64,000 nt of DNA from Shewanella psychromarinicola (GCF_003855155.1 NZ_CP034073.1:310001-374000), one strand, 5' to 3'. Counted from the first letter of the stretch, positions 1 through 10,470 are shown. Notes: generated by a model not told the origin, from the letters alone. Translations and numbers: made by a program.

Positions 1-203
1 AATAAGCCCAAGCGTTAACGACTATGCACATTAATTTTAGCCTTTATCATTATCTGAGTTACCTACGGTGACATAATAGATATCATTAAATGTCATTGGT
101 CATGTCAAAGATCAGTTTACATATCACAGTAAAAAAAAGAATAGATCTTGCAAGTGCGAACTAAATTCAGTATATATAGCATATGCCAATAATGAGGTGT
201 TAC

Positions 204-485
204 ATGGCAAGACCAAAAATTCCCCGAACCATATGTGGCCAAGCAGCCAATATTTGTTTTAAACCCAATGGGATTCCGATGGCACAGTTAGAACAGGTGC
301 CACTTGCTGAAGATGAAATAGAGGCTTTGCGCTTAGTTGATTTGCTCGGAATGCAGCAACAAGAAGCCGCTAAGTCAATGGGAATATCCCGCCAAACGTT
401 AGCTAACTTGGTTAAAGGGGCTCGATATAAGGTGGTTGATAGTTTAATCAATAGCAAAGCCTTGATGACAAAAAATATCAACTAA
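204..485 (+). CDS. DUF134 family DNA-binding protein
   Basis: Small predicted DNA-binding protein of about 93 residues. It starts MARPKIPRTICG and contains FKPNGIP and a helix-turn-helix segment (EAAKSMGISRQTLANLV), the typical order of the DUF134 family. An in-frame ATG lies at 183, but the ATG at 204 is preceded by GAGGTG five bases upstream and matches the family start, so I chose it. It precedes a Fur-family gene on the same strand by about 45 bases, so the two may be co-transcribed. The family's target genes are not generally established; a regulatory role is inferred from the HTH. Confidence 0.85.
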   Translation: MARPKIPRTICGQAANICFKPNGIPMAQLEQVPLAEDEIEALRLVDLLGMQQQEAAKSMGISRQTLANLVKGARYKVVDSLINSKALMTKNIN

Positions 486-530
486 AAATTAAACACTGGT
501 AACACGTATTGACGTGTTTAGGTAAGTCTA

Positions 531-974
531 ATGCAAGCAGTATTGAAAGACTCTGGCCTCAAAATAACCACTCAAAGATGTAAGTTGCTTGAGTTTCTAA
601 CTCAAGTCGATGAGCAGCATTTAACAGTAGAAAATATCTATCAAGGCTTAAATGCGCAGGGAGAGACCATAGGTCTCAATACTGTGTATCGAATTATGGC
701 GCATTTTGAGCAAGCAGGCATAGTCGTACGACGACTATTTGAGTCTGAAAATGCTGTTTATGAACTCAATAATAAACCGCGTCATGATCATTTAATTTGC
801 TTAACCTGTGGCAAGTTAACTGAATTTACCGACCCCTTGATTGAGCTTCGTTTAGGCTTAGCAGCAGAACATCACGGTATGATTATTCACCACCACAGCC
901 TCAATATGTATGGTCACTGCTTTGATTGCCAACAAGCACTTAATAGCCAGTCTGCTAGACAGAAAGTCGACTAG
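531..974 (+). CDS. Fur family transcriptional regulator
   Basis: 147-residue metalloregulator of the Fur superfamily. An N-terminal winged helix (TTQRCKLLEFL; GLNTVYRIMAHFEQAGIV) is followed by the dimerisation/metal domain, with HDHLICLTCGKLTEF and the C-terminal MYGHCFDCQ. The two CxxC pairs (CLTC, CFDC) fit the structural zinc site. Its context next to a DUF134 protein and a persulfide reductase suggests a paralogue with a redox or sulfur-related role rather than housekeeping Fur, but the metal (Fe, Zn or other) cannot be told from sequence. Start ATG 531 has AGGTAAG upstream. Confidence 0.85.
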   Translation: MQAVLKDSGLKITTQRCKLLEFLTQVDEQHLTVENIYQGLNAQGETIGLNTVYRIMAHFEQAGIVVRRLFESENAVYELNNKPRHDHLICLTCGKLTEFTDPLIELRLGLAAEHHGMIIHHHSLNMYGHCFDCQQALNSQSARQKVD

Positions 975-1014
975 ATAGCCGCTAGGTTAATATTAAATTT
1001 TATCGGAGAAAACA

Positions 1015-2724
1015 ATGACTAAAATAGTAATTATCGGTGGGGTTGCCGGTGGGGCATCAGCAGCAGCAAGAGCAAGACGTGTATCAGAAACGGCTGAAAT
1101 TATCATGTTAGAAAGGGGCGAGTTTGTTTCATTTGCCAACTGTGGTTTGCCTTATCATATCAGTGGTGAAATTGAATCCAGAGATGCATTATTGTTGCAA
1201 ACACCCGAAAGCTTCAAATCACGTTTCAATGTTGATGTCCGGGTGTTTAATGAAGTGATTGCTATTGATAGGCAAGCTAAAAGGCTAAACATACGTAATC
1301 ATATTACCCATGAAATATATCAAGAGTCATATGACAAGTTGCTACTAAGCCCGGGGGCATCACCAATAAAACCACCCATTAGCGGCATCAATAACCAGTT
1401 CGTCCATAGTCTACGTAATATTCCTGATATGGATAGAGTACTGGCGAACCTTGTGCTGCATAAGCCGAAACATGCCACTGTGGTAGGGGGTGGGTTTATT
1501 GGTTTAGAAATGGTGGAAGCGCTGCGCCACCGAGGATTAGAGGTGAGCTTACTCGAACTTGCCGACCAAGTTATGGGGCCTGTGGATATTGAAATGGCCA
1601 ATATACTGCATCAAAAGCTAGTTGATAATAAGGTTGATTTACGCTTAAAAACAGGCTTAACCGCCGTCAATGAGTGCCAAATTCAACTTGCTGAAGCCGA
1701 TATTACCGATGACTATGATAAACCGGTACCGCCCCATTCCCATTTACAATTAACCTTGAGTGATAACAGCACCTTAGCAACAGATTTAGTCATCCTCGCC
1801 ATCGGCGTTAAACCTGAAACTAGCTTGGCATCAGAGTGCGGCTTAGTATTAGGCCCGCTCGGTGGTATTCGTGTAGATGCCGGGATGCGTACTTCCGATG
1901 CAGATATTTATGCTGTCGGCGATGCCATTGAAACCGCTGATTTCGTCAGCGGTAATCCTTCACTTGTTCCACTTGCTGGACCGGCTAATCGTCAGGGACG
2001 ATTAGCCGCAGATAACATGTTGGGTGGTGATAGGTTATATCGCGCTACCCAAGGGACCGCAATCTGTAAGTTGTTTGATATGGCCATCGCCTCGACGGGA
2101 TTAAATGAGAAAAGTTTGCTAAGGCAAGCTATCCCATTTGAAAAAATTTATGTCCACACAGCAAGCCATGCCAGCTATTATCCTGGGGCTCACCCTATTA
2201 CTTTAAAACTGTTGTTTTGTCCTGATAATGGCCGCATTTTAGGTGCTCAGGCTGCTGGGATTGATGGTGTCGATAAGCGTATTGACGTATTAGCGGTAGC
2301 GCAACGCGCGGGGATGACGGTATATGATTTAGCCGACCTTGAGCTCACTTACGCGCCTCCTTTTGGCTCTGCGCGAGACGTGGTCAATCAGGCAGGTATG
2401 GTCGCGGCTAATGTGTTATTAGGCGATGAAGTGACTTGTCACACTCAAGATCTACAGGCCTTGACTGCGACACAAATTATTGTCGATGTGCGTAATCCTG
2501 GCGAACTAACGGCTGTGGGTGCGATTGATAATGCGATTAATATTCCGCTGCCGCAACTTCGAGACCGACTCAATGAACTTCCCAAAGACAAAGAATTATT
2601 GCTGCTCTGTCAGGTAGGGTTGCGCGGTCATGTCGCCTGTCGCATGTTAGTCCAGCATGGTTTTAAAGCACGCAACCTCAGCGGTGGCTATAAAACTTAC
2701 CAAATGGTCAATGCGCGTTTTTAG
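1015..2724 (+). CDS. FAD-dependent persulfide / CoA-disulfide reductase with C-terminal rhodanese domain
   Basis: 569-residue flavoprotein. The N-terminus has the dinucleotide-binding GGVAGGASAAARARR motif and the active-site Cys43 in FANCGLPYHISG, the hallmark of CoA-disulfide reductases that use a single cysteine. A second nucleotide-binding motif (VVGGGFIGLEMVEAL) follows, then the FAD motif (DADIYAVGDAIE) and a rhodanese domain from about residue 470 with catalytic Cys532 in LLCQVGLRGH. The same architecture is known from the NADH-dependent persulfide reductase (Npsr) of Shewanella loihica, which reduces persulfides and polysulfide with CoA as cofactor. A cytoplasmic role in sulfane-sulfur metabolism is likely. 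The RBS GGAGAA lies just upstream of ATG 1015. The gene follows the Fur-family gene by 40 bases. Confidence 0.88.
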   Translation: MTKIVIIGGVAGGASAAARARRVSETAEIIMLERGEFVSFANCGLPYHISGEIESRDALLLQTPESFKSRFNVDVRVFNEVIAIDRQAKRLNIRNHITHEIYQESYDKLLLSPGASPIKPPISGINNQFVHSLRNIPDMDRVLANLVLHKPKHATVVGGGFIGLEMVEALRHRGLEVSLLELADQVMGPVDIEMANILHQKLVDNKVDLRLKTGLTAVNECQIQLAEADITDDYDKPVPPHSHLQLTLSDNSTLATDLVILAIGVKPETSLASECGLVLGPLGGIRVDAGMRTSDADIYAVGDAIETADFVSGNPSLVPLAGPANRQGRLAADNMLGGDRLYRATQGTAICKLFDMAIASTGLNEKSLLRQAIPFEKIYVHTASHASYYPGAHPITLKLLFCPDNGRILGAQAAGIDGVDKRIDVLAVAQRAGMTVYDLADLELTYAPPFGSARDVVNQAGMVAANVLLGDEVTCHTQDLQALTATQIIVDVRNPGELTAVGAIDNAINIPLPQLRDRLNELPKDKELLLLCQVGLRGHVACRMLVQHGFKARNLSGGYKTYQMVNARF

Positions 2725-2783
2725 TACATTAGTTAAGAAAAACCTTAACAGCCATCTGTCCCTATTAATAAACAAGGCTTAGT

Positions 2784-3212
2784 GTGAGTAGTTATCAAGA
2801 TTGTAAACAAAGCCACAGTCAATGTGTTGTCTGTGGCGACGCTAAACAAAATCCATTGTCATTACAATGTAAGTTTTTTGCAGACGGTGAAAATCAAGTT
2901 GTTGGTTATCATAAAGCAAGTCAGCAGCTTCAAGGCTACACTCACTTCTTACATGGCGGCGTAGCAAGCACCTTAGTCGATGCTGCCATGACTCATTGTT
3001 TGCTTATGCAAGGCATTAAAGCCTTAACTGCAGAAATGACAGTACGCTTTGTTGCCCCAATAAAAGTTGGCGATGCCATCAAAATTGTCGGTCATCTGGT
3101 GAGCAAACGCTTAGGAATGTACCAACTAGAAGCCGTACTCTATGTAGAAAATAAAGCTTGCGTGACGGCTAAGGCGAAGTTTATTCAACCTAGGAACGGA
3201 GTCATAGGCTAG
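2784..3212 (+). CDS. PaaI-type hotdog-fold thioesterase
   Basis: 142-residue acyl-CoA thioesterase-like protein. The hotdog signature THFLHGGVASTLVDAAMTH (active-site region HGG...D) and the strand pattern MTVRFVAPIKVGD support the family. It starts with GTG at 2784 (AAGG upstream). The N-terminal CVVCG is unusual for the family and could bind metal, or be incidental. The substrate is unknown. It lies 59 bases after the persulfide reductase and ends before a strong bidirectional terminator. Confidence 0.8.
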   Translation: MSSYQDCKQSHSQCVVCGDAKQNPLSLQCKFFADGENQVVGYHKASQQLQGYTHFLHGGVASTLVDAAMTHCLLMQGIKALTAEMTVRFVAPIKVGDAIKIVGHLVSKRLGMYQLEAVLYVENKACVTAKAKFIQPRNGVIG

Positions 3213-3273
3213 CTTAGAACCCATCTCAGCAACAAGGACGAGTCTATATTTTCATTTAAATCTAGCCAAAAAA

Positions 3274-3300
3274 AACCAGCCTGATGGCTGGTTTCGTTTT
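3274..3300. terminator. Bidirectional rho-independent terminator
   Basis: Perfect 8-bp stem AACCAGCC/GGCTGGTT with a TGAT loop (3274-3293). It has an A-run on the left and a T-rich run on the right, between the + thioesterase gene and - lysS, so it can serve both. Confidence 0.85.
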
Positions 3301-3321
3301 ATTGGCTTAGCTGACTAGCGA

Positions 3322-4824
3322 TTAAGCTTGTGGGCGCATCGCTGGGAATAAAATCACATCACGGATAGTATGCGTGTTAGTGAATAGCATCACCAAACGG
3401 TCGATACCAATACCTTGACCCGCGGTTGGCGGTAAACCGTGCTCGAGTGCAGTGATGTAGTCTGCATCGTAGAACATGGCTTCGTCATCGCCGGCATCTT
3501 TGGCATCAACTTGCGCTTTAAAGCGGCTGTCTTGATCTTCAGCATCATTGAGCTCAGAGAAGCCGTTAGCCACTTCACGGCCACCGATAAAGAATTCAAA
3601 ACGGTCGGTGATGAAATCATTGTTATCATTACGACGTGCTAAAGGCGAAATATCCGCGGGATAGCCAGTAATGAAAGTAGGTTGCATCAGTTTAGTTTCA
3701 GCGGTTTCACCAAAAATTTCTTCCAGCAACTGGCCACAAGTCCAGAATTTTTCTAGCTTGATGCCTAGGCTCTTGGCCAAGTCGCGCATAAAGTCTACGT
3801 CTTTAACTTGCTCGTACGTCATCGCTTGTATAGTGGCGTTATCAGGATTGTATTTCTGAATGGCTTCTAACATGCTTAAACGGGCATAAGGACCACCAAA
3901 GTCTACTGTGTCCTCGCCGTATGGCATTTGCGCACTACCGAGTAAATCAATCGCAATTGAACTGAGCATTTCTTCAGTTAAATCCATTAGGTCTTTATAA
4001 TCCGCGTACGCCATATAGAATTCCATCATGGTGAATTCTGGGTTATGACGTGGCGATAAACCTTCGTTACGGAAGTTACGGTTAATTTCGAACACACGCT
4101 CAAAACCACCAACCACTAACCGCTTTAAATACAGTTCTGGCGCAATACGTAAGTACATGGCCATGTCTAACGCGTTGTGATGAGTGACAAATGGACGTGC
4201 AGTAGCACCACCAGGAATAACGTGCATCATAGGAGTTTCAACTTCCATGAACTCTTTTTTGACCATAAAGTGACGAATAGCGGAAACCACTTTAGAACGC
4301 ATAATAAAGGTATTGCGAGACTCTTCATTAACGATTAAATCAACGTAACGCTGACGATAGCGCGTTTCTTGGTCGGTTAACCCGTGGAACTTTTCAGGTA
4401 ACGGACGTAATGCTTTAGTCAGTAACTGATATTCTTCCATATTAACGTACAAGTCGCCCCGGCCCGATAAATGCAGCTGACCTTTAACACCAATGATGTC
4501 ACCGATGTCTAAACCTTGATAACGCTCTTTTAAATCACCTTGCACTGGCTTACCAGCGTAAGCTTGAATACGACCAGACACGTCTTGAATGACTAAAAAT
4601 GGACCTCGTTTTGCCATAACACGGCCGGCAATACTGGTTTGAAACCCTAACACTTCTAGCGCTTCTTTGGTCTGCTCACCATATTGCGCCTGTAACTCAG
4701 CCGCTTTATGGCTACGTTGCCAGGTATTTGGATGAGCATTAGCAGGACAACTGGTGCGGATGTGGTCTAATTTAGCGCGACGTTCAGCAATCAGTTTGTT
4801 TTCATCTTGTACGTGTTCAGTCAT
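3322..4824 (-). CDS. lysS: Lysyl-tRNA synthetase, class II
   Basis: 500-residue LysRS that charges tRNA-Lys in the cytoplasm. It has an N-terminal OB-fold anticodon-binding domain (about residues 60-145, [17 protein letters not shown]), motif 2 ([19 protein letters not shown]) and motif 3 ([13 protein letters not shown]). Length and layout are typical. It lies 55 bases downstream of prfB on the same strand, the conserved prfB-lysS operon of gammaproteobacteria. Confidence 0.97.
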   Translation of the reverse strand: MTEHVQDENKLIAERRAKLDHIRTSCPANAHPNTWQRSHKAAELQAQYGEQTKEALEVLGFQTSIAGRVMAKRGPFLVIQDVSGRIQAYAGKPVQGDLKERYQGLDIGDIIGVKGQLHLSGRGDLYVNMEEYQLLTKALRPLPEKFHGLTDQETRYRQRYVDLIVNEESRNTFIMRSKVVSAIRHFMVKKEFMEVETPMMHVIPGGATARPFVTHHNALDMAMYLRIAPELYLKRLVVGGFERVFEINRNFRNEGLSPRHNPEFTMMEFYMAYADYKDLMDLTEEMLSSIAIDLLGSAQMPYGEDTVDFGGPYARLSMLEAIQKYNPDNATIQAMTYEQVKDVDFMRDLAKSLGIKLEKFWTCGQLLEEIFGETAETKLMQPTFITGYPADISPLARRNDNNDFITDRFEFFIGGREVANGFSELNDAEDQDSRFKAQVDAKDAGDDEAMFYDADYITALEHGLPPTAGQGIGIDRLVMLFTNTHTIRDVILFPAMRPQA

Positions 4825-4879
4825 ATTATATTCTCGCGTTTACTCGCCACACTTTGTGATGGCGAAAAAATTAATTTAC

Positions 4880-5978
4880 TTAAAGTCCTGATTTTAGGCT
4901 GGCTTCAATAAACTTATCTAAATCACCATCCAGCACAGATTGAGTATTGCGGTTCTCAACCCCCGTGCGTAAATCTTTGATACGGGCGTCATCTAATACG
5001 TATGAACGAATTTGACTGCCCCAGCCGATGTCTGATTTTGCATTTTCAGCAGCTTGTTTATCGGCATTTTGCTGGTGCATTTGTAACTCGTATAACTTCG
5101 CCTTTAACAGTTTATAGGCAGCGTCACGGTTTTTATGTTGCGAGCGATCGTTTTGACATTGCACCACAGTATTGGTTGGCAAATGCGTAATACGTACCGC
5201 TGAATCTGTTTTGTTGACGTGCTGACCACCTGCGCCAGATGCGCGATAAGTGTCAATACGTAAATCAGACGGATTAATTTCAATTTCAATCTCGTCATCA
5301 ATTTCTGGGTAAACGAAAACGGAACAAAAAGAGGTATGACGTTTACCTGATGAATCAAATGGTGATTTACGCACCAAACGATGAACACCGGTCTCGGTTC
5401 GCATCCATCCAAAAGCATATTCTCCGGTGAACTTAATCGTTGCACCTTTAATACCCGCTACATCGCCGTCAGTCACTTCAATTAACTCTGGGCTAAAACC
5501 ATGTGCCTCACCCCAGCGTAAATACATGCGCAGAACCATATTGGCCCAGTCTTGTGCTTCGGTGCCGCCTGAACCAGATTGAATATCCAAGTAACAATTT
5601 GATGCATCATTCTTACCAGAAAACATGCGGCGGAATTCGAGATCAGCCAAACGAGTCTCTAACGACTCAAGTTCTGAAGCGGCATCATTAAAGGTTCCTT
5701 CGTCATCTTCTTCAATGGCCAGTTCAAGTAACCCTTCAATGTCTTCTAGACCTGAGTCCATATCATCAATGGTTTTGACCACTAAGACTAACGCAGCACG
5801 CTCTTTACCTAATGCTTGAGCACGTTCAGGCTCATTCCACACTTCAGGGCTTTCAAGCTCTCGACTGACTTCTTCTAACCGCTCACTTTTGGCAGCGTAG
5901 TCAAAGATACCCCCGAAGTAGCTCAGTGCGTTCGGCGAGCTCTTTGATTTTGAATTTTACCGGATTAACTTCAAACAT
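4880..5978 (-). CDS. prfB: Peptide chain release factor 2 (programmed +1 frameshift)
   Basis: RF2 recognises UGA and UAA and triggers peptide release. The first 25 codons (from ATG at 5978, [20 protein letters not shown]) end at an in-frame TGA (5901-5903). The main frame (from 5842 back to 4880) carries the SPF tripeptide ([15 protein letters not shown]) that reads stop codons and the catalytic GGQ ([15 protein letters not shown]). A +1 shift joins the two frames into about 365 residues, the normal RF2 length. An annotation that starts at 5842 would miss the N-terminus. Expression is autoregulated by RF2 level through the shift. Confidence 0.96.
5900..5906 (-). other. prfB: prfB programmed +1 frameshift site CTTTGAC
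   Basis: On the minus strand the sequence reads CGGGGGTATCTTTGAC. A Shine-Dalgarno-like GGGGG precedes the slippery CTT, the UGA stop and the C that makes it a weak stop. This is the classic RF2 recoding signal. Confidence 0.95.
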
Positions 5979-6176
5979 GAATATTCAACTTAAATTTAGC
6001 CGTTAACGAAAGGTGCAACGGCGTATTTTACCCCATGAGAGGCGCTAAACCTAGACCAGAAGAGCGATTATTAATAAACAAATGACGAATATATTGCGCA
6101 GAAACAACATCAAAAAAATCATTAACCTGTAATAAACAGATTAAATGGACCTATTGTTATCATTAAAAAATGATTA

Positions 6177-6208
6177 AAAAAAATGAACCCCTTCGGGTTC
6201 ATTTTTAA
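6177..6208 (-). terminator. Terminator of the chemoreceptor gene
   Basis: 10-bp stem AAATGAACCC/GGGTTCATTT with a CTTC loop (6181-6204), followed on the minus strand by a T-run. It lies about 20 bases past the chemoreceptor stop. Confidence 0.85.
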
Positions 6209-6226
6209 CGATCGGTTTGGTAAAAA

Positions 6227-7891
6227 TTATACTTTAAATTGACCCACTAACTGAGCTAAGGTCTGACCTTCATTCGCCACGGTTTTGCTCATATCAGATG
6301 CCTCTTCACTGGCTGCTAGTAACGTATTCACAATCTCTTGTACTGAATTGATATTGCGATTAATTTCTTCAGTCACTGAGCTTTGCTCGGTAGCGGCGGT
6401 GGCTATTTGGGTACTCATGTCATTAATACTGGTCACCGATGAGGTTACTGAACCTAAGCTTTCAGAAATCGCCCGCGAGGACTCAACCGAACTTAAACAA
6501 CTGGTTTGGCTTTCTTCCATGGCTTGTACCGCTTTGGTGACTAACTTATGCAGTTCAGACAGCATTTCATTAATCTCGACCGTACTGGCTTGGGTACGAC
6601 TGGCTAAATTTCTCACTTCATCGGCAACAACGGCAAAACCTCGACCTTGTTCGCCAGCTCGGGCAGCTTCAATCGCCGCATTAAGAGCCAGTAAATTGGT
6701 TTGTTCGGCAATTCCGCCTATGACACTGAGTACAGAGTTAATTTTTTTCGATTGTTCACTTAATGACTTCACATTGCCAGCGGCATTGTCAATTTGAGTC
6801 ATTAAATTGGACACTTCCGTTAGTGAGGTATCAACACAATCTTGTGCTTTACCTACGTTATCAGAGGCTGCGTGTGTTGCCTCTGCAACCATATTGGTAT
6901 TATGTGCCACATCATTAGCCGTAGCCGACATTTCAGTGATGGCAGTAACAATTTGATCAACTTCACTATTATGGTGGTTGAGTTGCTCAGTCATCGACAC
7001 CGTTTGGCCATTGATGCTTTGAGCAGCATGCTTAACTCTGTCCGTTGCGCCAGCCACATCACTAATAATATGCTGTAATTTGTCGATAAACAGATTGAAT
7101 GCACTGCCTAACTGTCCAATCTCATCTTCACTGGTGATATCTAAACGTTTGGTTAAATCGCCTTCACCTTTGGCAATATCATTTAACGAGGTAGCCATAT
7201 TCTGGATTGGCACCACCATTTTATGTGCCATCACCACCACGGCAAAAGCCGTTATGCCTGTAAGACCTATAGCAATGAGTAAAAACATCAGTGCTTTTTG
7301 ACCCATCTCTTCCGTTTTATAGGTTTTATAAGCCGCAATGGACTCTTCAATATCATCAATATAGGCACCCGAGCCTAACATCCAATGGGTGTTGGGGATC
7401 ATTACCGCAAAGCCGAGTTTTTCAATAAGCTGGCTACTACCCGGTTTTTGGTAGTAATAAGAAAAATTACCAGTACCCGCTTGAGCGGCCTCTAATAAGC
7501 CAACAATAATTTTGGTGCCACTAGGGTCGGCCATATCTATTTTGTTTTGGCCTTCAAGTTCAGGCATAGTCGGGTGAAAAATATTGACCCCAGCATCATC
7601 ATATATATAGAAATAGCCTGCAGTGCCAAAACGTAAATCTCTTAATGCTGCATTGACATTTCCCTTGTCACCCAAAGCAAGTTCATATTCAACAACGCCC
7701 TGAGCAATCTGGACTGATTCTTTTAGTTGGTTTTGGCGCTCTGAAATTAATTCACTGCGAAAGTTATCAATATCTTTGGTTAAAGATGACTCTTCATTAA
7801 CATAAAAAATACTCAGTAATACGGTGAGGATCAACGAAAGCGGAATTAATGATAAGCCCAGGAGTTTATTGCGTAGTGAAGATCTCAGCAT
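6227..7891 (-). CDS. Methyl-accepting chemotaxis protein with single Cache sensor
   Basis: 554-residue inner-membrane chemoreceptor. TM1 is near residues 10-30. A periplasmic single-Cache domain spans about 35-195 ([34 protein letters not shown]). TM2 is 200-222, HAMP about 223-275, then the signalling coiled coil with the conserved hairpin tip ([19 protein letters not shown]). There is no C-terminal CheR-tethering pentapeptide. The ligand is unknown; sCache_2 domains often bind small carboxylates, which is family knowledge only. It is monocistronic with its own terminator. Confidence 0.93.
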   Translation of the reverse strand: MLRSSLRNKLLGLSLIPLSLILTVLLSIFYVNEESSLTKDIDNFRSELISERQNQLKESVQIAQGVVEYELALGDKGNVNAALRDLRFGTAGYFYIYDDAGVNIFHPTMPELEGQNKIDMADPSGTKIIVGLLEAAQAGTGNFSYYYQKPGSSQLIEKLGFAVMIPNTHWMLGSGAYIDDIEESIAAYKTYKTEEMGQKALMFLLIAIGLTGITAFAVVVMAHKMVVPIQNMATSLNDIAKGEGDLTKRLDITSEDEIGQLGSAFNLFIDKLQHIISDVAGATDRVKHAAQSINGQTVSMTEQLNHHNSEVDQIVTAITEMSATANDVAHNTNMVAEATHAASDNVGKAQDCVDTSLTEVSNLMTQIDNAAGNVKSLSEQSKKINSVLSVIGGIAEQTNLLALNAAIEAARAGEQGRGFAVVADEVRNLASRTQASTVEINEMLSELHKLVTKAVQAMEESQTSCLSSVESSRAISESLGSVTSSVTSINDMSTQIATAATEQSSVTEEINRNINSVQEIVNTLLAASEEASDMSKTVANEGQTLAQLVGQFKV

Positions 7892-8023
7892 AGTGGCAAG
7901 CCTTTTGAGGGTAATAATCGATTTAGCATACTAATCTATTTTTTATAGATACTTAAACTAACTAACTATATACCTCCCAATAAAGTGAGACCGGTCTCAA
8001 AAAAGCACAATATAGTAACTTTT

Positions 8024-9175
8024 TTATAACATTGATAATCCGCTGCCCATGGCAGCAAATCCTATCACCAACCACACTAAGCTGGGCTTGAAGACTTTTA
8101 ACAGACTAAAGCCAATAATCACTAAAGCCATATCCAACGGCATGATCACCGCACTGGTAAATACCGGTTGATAAAGTGCCGCAAGTAAGAGTCCGACAAC
8201 AGCCGCATTCACTCCCGCGATAGCGCCTGCTATGGCCGGACGTTGGCTTATTGAATGCCAACTTTTTAAGCCCACCAGCATCAGTAAAAAACCCGGGAGA
8301 AAAATAGCTAACGTCGCCACTATAGCCCCAAGGATCGGCGACTCTAACCATAAGTCAGCCCCTAAAAAAGTGGCTAAGGTAAACATAGGTCCAGGAATGG
8401 CTTGTGCAAGCGCATAACCGGTCAAAAAACGATCTGGGGTAATGTATTCACCGACGCTGGTTTCAAGCAAGGGCAATACCACATGCCCACCACCGAACAC
8501 TAAACTACCGACTTGATAGAACTGCGCAAAAATTTGTCCAAGGCTATCGGGTTGATTGATAAGATATAAAGATGCCGCTATTCCTATAATAAATAATGCT
8601 AACCAACGATAATCAAGCTCAATAGCAGGAGAGTCCGGTGTAATACTGTCACCCCTAGTCATCAGCGTGACCCCAACAATAGCCGCCACAATTAACACGG
8701 CTATTTGGATCAATAATGAAGGCATTAATATAATAGCAACAGCTGTTGCTGCCATTAATATTTTTGCGGTTTTTCGTTGGCAAAATTGAGTGAACATTGA
8801 CAAGGTTGCGTCAGCTACTACCACTACAGCAAGTAACTTTAGGCCGTGAATAGCCCCCGCAACGGTTGTTAATTGCAACCATTGCGCACTGGTAACCGCA
8901 AATAAAAACAACAGTAAAAACGATGGTAAGGTAAACCCCAAAAAGGCGGCTAATCCCCCCAGTAAACCGCCACGGTGATAACCAATCGCAAAACCGACCT
9001 GACTTGAACCAGGCCCTGGCATAAACTGACTCAGGGCAACAAAACTAGAATATTGCTTATTGTCTAGCCATTGCAGTTCGTCCACAAAGGCTTTTCTAAA
9101 ATAGCCTATGTGTGCCGCAGGTCCTCCAAAGCTGATCAAACCTAATGCTAAAAAGCGACTGAATATTTGCCACAT
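8024..9175 (-). CDS. chrA: Chromate transporter (ChrA family, two-domain)
   Basis: 383-residue membrane protein with two homologous CHR domains. The first carries FGGPAAHIGYFRKAF and QFMPGPGSSQVGFAIGY; the second carries VFGGGHVVLPLLE and AIPGPMFTLATFLGA. This is the long-chain ChrA type that exports chromate, probably in exchange with sulfate chemistry; substrate assignment is by family. The start ATG at 9175 has AGGACG upstream. No chrB-type regulator is adjacent; a MarR-type gene lies 329 bases upstream on the same strand, but a functional link is not shown. Confidence 0.88.
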   Translation of the reverse strand: MWQIFSRFLALGLISFGGPAAHIGYFRKAFVDELQWLDNKQYSSFVALSQFMPGPGSSQVGFAIGYHRGGLLGGLAAFLGFTLPSFLLLFLFAVTSAQWLQLTTVAGAIHGLKLLAVVVVADATLSMFTQFCQRKTAKILMAATAVAIILMPSLLIQIAVLIVAAIVGVTLMTRGDSITPDSPAIELDYRWLALFIIGIAASLYLINQPDSLGQIFAQFYQVGSLVFGGGHVVLPLLETSVGEYITPDRFLTGYALAQAIPGPMFTLATFLGADLWLESPILGAIVATLAIFLPGFLLMLVGLKSWHSISQRPAIAGAIAGVNAAVVGLLLAALYQPVFTSAVIMPLDMALVIIGFSLLKVFKPSLVWLVIGFAAMGSGLSML

Positions 9176-9503
9176 CGTCCTGGTACCTTTTTGTGTTGGT
9201 AAACAATACTATGACATTGAGGTGACATTTTTATGACGACAAAAAACACCCTTCTCTAGTAGCCTCTTATACTAAACCTTATCAATAAGTGATCAACTCA
9301 AAACGAGTGTTGAATGACGACTCAAGTACCGCTTACTTTACAAAAAGAGTAATGCAGCGGTTCTAACATGACCAATACTTCAAATGATCGACATGAGAAA
9401 ACATATCAAACAAATCGGTTACTATTGTTATTTTATACTGACTTGCTCAACCATTGAGAGCTGAATATTGCGGCATGACAGACCATCACCACGCTCAAAA
9501 TAA
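9176..9503. other. Gene-free stretch upstream of chrA
   Basis: 328 bases between the OhrR-like gene's stop and chrA. It presumably holds the chrA promoter. I see no RNA, repeat or convincing operator. Confidence 0.4.
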
Positions 9504-9995
9504 TCATCTTTCACAGCTGCTTCCCGCGCCAGAATTAAGCATAAAAAATGCCTGATCACACAGTTGCTTCAATTGTTGTAAATCTTCAATACTGCCACCA
9601 ACTTTACAGCGCATTTGCTCAGGAATACTCAATGCTTGCTGGTATAATTGCTGGCCTTGCTCAGTCACATGTAACACACGCACGCGTTCATCTAACTCGC
9701 TGCGACCTCGAGTCACTAACGTTTTACTTTCTAAGCGTTTTAATAACGGGGTTAACGTTCCAGAATCAAGATGTAATTTCTCACCTAAGGTTTTGACACT
9801 TATCCCCGGCTCTTTCCAAAGCACCATCATCACCAAATACTGTGGATACGTCAGCGACAACTCATCTAATAAGGGTCGATATGCGCGGATCAAAGCATTG
9901 GTCGCGCTGTATAATGAGAAACACACCTGATTTTCAAGTGCTAGCGGATTTTTTGCTGTAGGGAATTGAGATCCAGTAGACGCTTTACTAGGCAT
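9504..9995 (-). CDS. MarR-family regulator, OhrR-like
   Basis: About 163 residues. It contains [20 protein letters not shown], whose single cysteine matches the peroxide-sensing Cys of OhrR proteins, then the winged helix ([41 protein letters not shown]). OhrR proteins repress the organic hydroperoxide reductase gene ohr until the cysteine is oxidised. I moved the start to ATG 9995 because GGAG lies 8 bases upstream; an earlier in-frame start at 10016 lacks one. No ohr gene is in this window. A 14-bp palindrome just upstream is a candidate autoregulatory operator. Confidence 0.8.
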   Translation of the reverse strand: MPSKASTGSQFPTAKNPLALENQVCFSLYSATNALIRAYRPLLDELSLTYPQYLVMMVLWKEPGISVKTLGEKLHLDSGTLTPLLKRLESKTLVTRGRSELDERVRVLHVTEQGQQLYQQALSIPEQMRCKVGGSIEDLQQLKQLCDQAFFMLNSGAGSSCER

Positions 9996-10039
9996 AGGCT
10001 TTACTCCGCTAACCAATAATATGAGTCAATGATAACATT

Positions 10040-10053
10040 GGTTGTGCACAACC
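10040..10053. promoter_or_regulatory. Candidate OhrR/MarR operator palindrome
   Basis: Perfect palindrome GGTTGTGCACAACC, about 45 bases upstream of the OhrR-like start and next to TATAATT. Its position between divergent genes fits an autoregulatory operator. The protein-site pairing is inferred. Confidence 0.5.
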
Positions 10054-10156
10054 TATAATTAAAAATTCAGTAAGCCACTTTTTGATAAAAATGCATCAAG
10101 CGCGGCGATCCTTGGTCTATAGAAGACTAACATTCAGTTTTACATTAAGGTTAACC

Positions 10157-10327
10157 ATGTCACTTAGCGTTAATTCTCCTTCTTCAATGCCCACCACGAT
10201 TGATTCAGGCAACAGCTTAAAAGTTGCCGTTATGGCTAACTATCAGCAAAAAATTGAAGGACAAATGGCATTATAACTTATCGCTGCAGCGCAACTATCT
10301 GCGCAACGACCTGCGCCGCAGCAATAA
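10157..10327 (+). pseudogene. Small gene interrupted by an in-frame TAA
   Basis: From ATG 10157 (MSLSVNSPSS) the frame reads to SLKVAVMANYQQKIEGQMAL and stops at TAA 10274-10276. Right after the stop the same frame continues LIAAAQLSAQRPAPQQ and stops at TAA 10325. The TAA differs by one base from CAA (Gln), so a nonsense mutation in a roughly 56-residue gene is likely. The original product is not recognised; the LK-rich tail faintly recalls YjfB-like small proteins. A truncated 39-residue product may still be made. Confidence 0.45.
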
Positions 10328-10470
10328 GCTAACAGTGGCCATATAAACGGATTATCACAGCATCAAAACCCTAGCGAATAGTCTCTATAAAATCACTAAG
10401 GTAAAATCAACGCTTCATACCGCGAACGACATATTGATCAATCCACATCCGCTTATTTTGGGCATCAGTG

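Noticed and set aside
1..182. Fur box or other operator upstream of the DUF134 gene
   Set aside because: The region is AT-rich with TCATT/AATGA words, but no 19-bp Fur box could be aligned convincingly.
5002..5190. Antisense open frames within prfB, lysS, putA, fusA2 and the carboxylase
   Set aside because: They are shadows of strongly conserved genes on the other strand.
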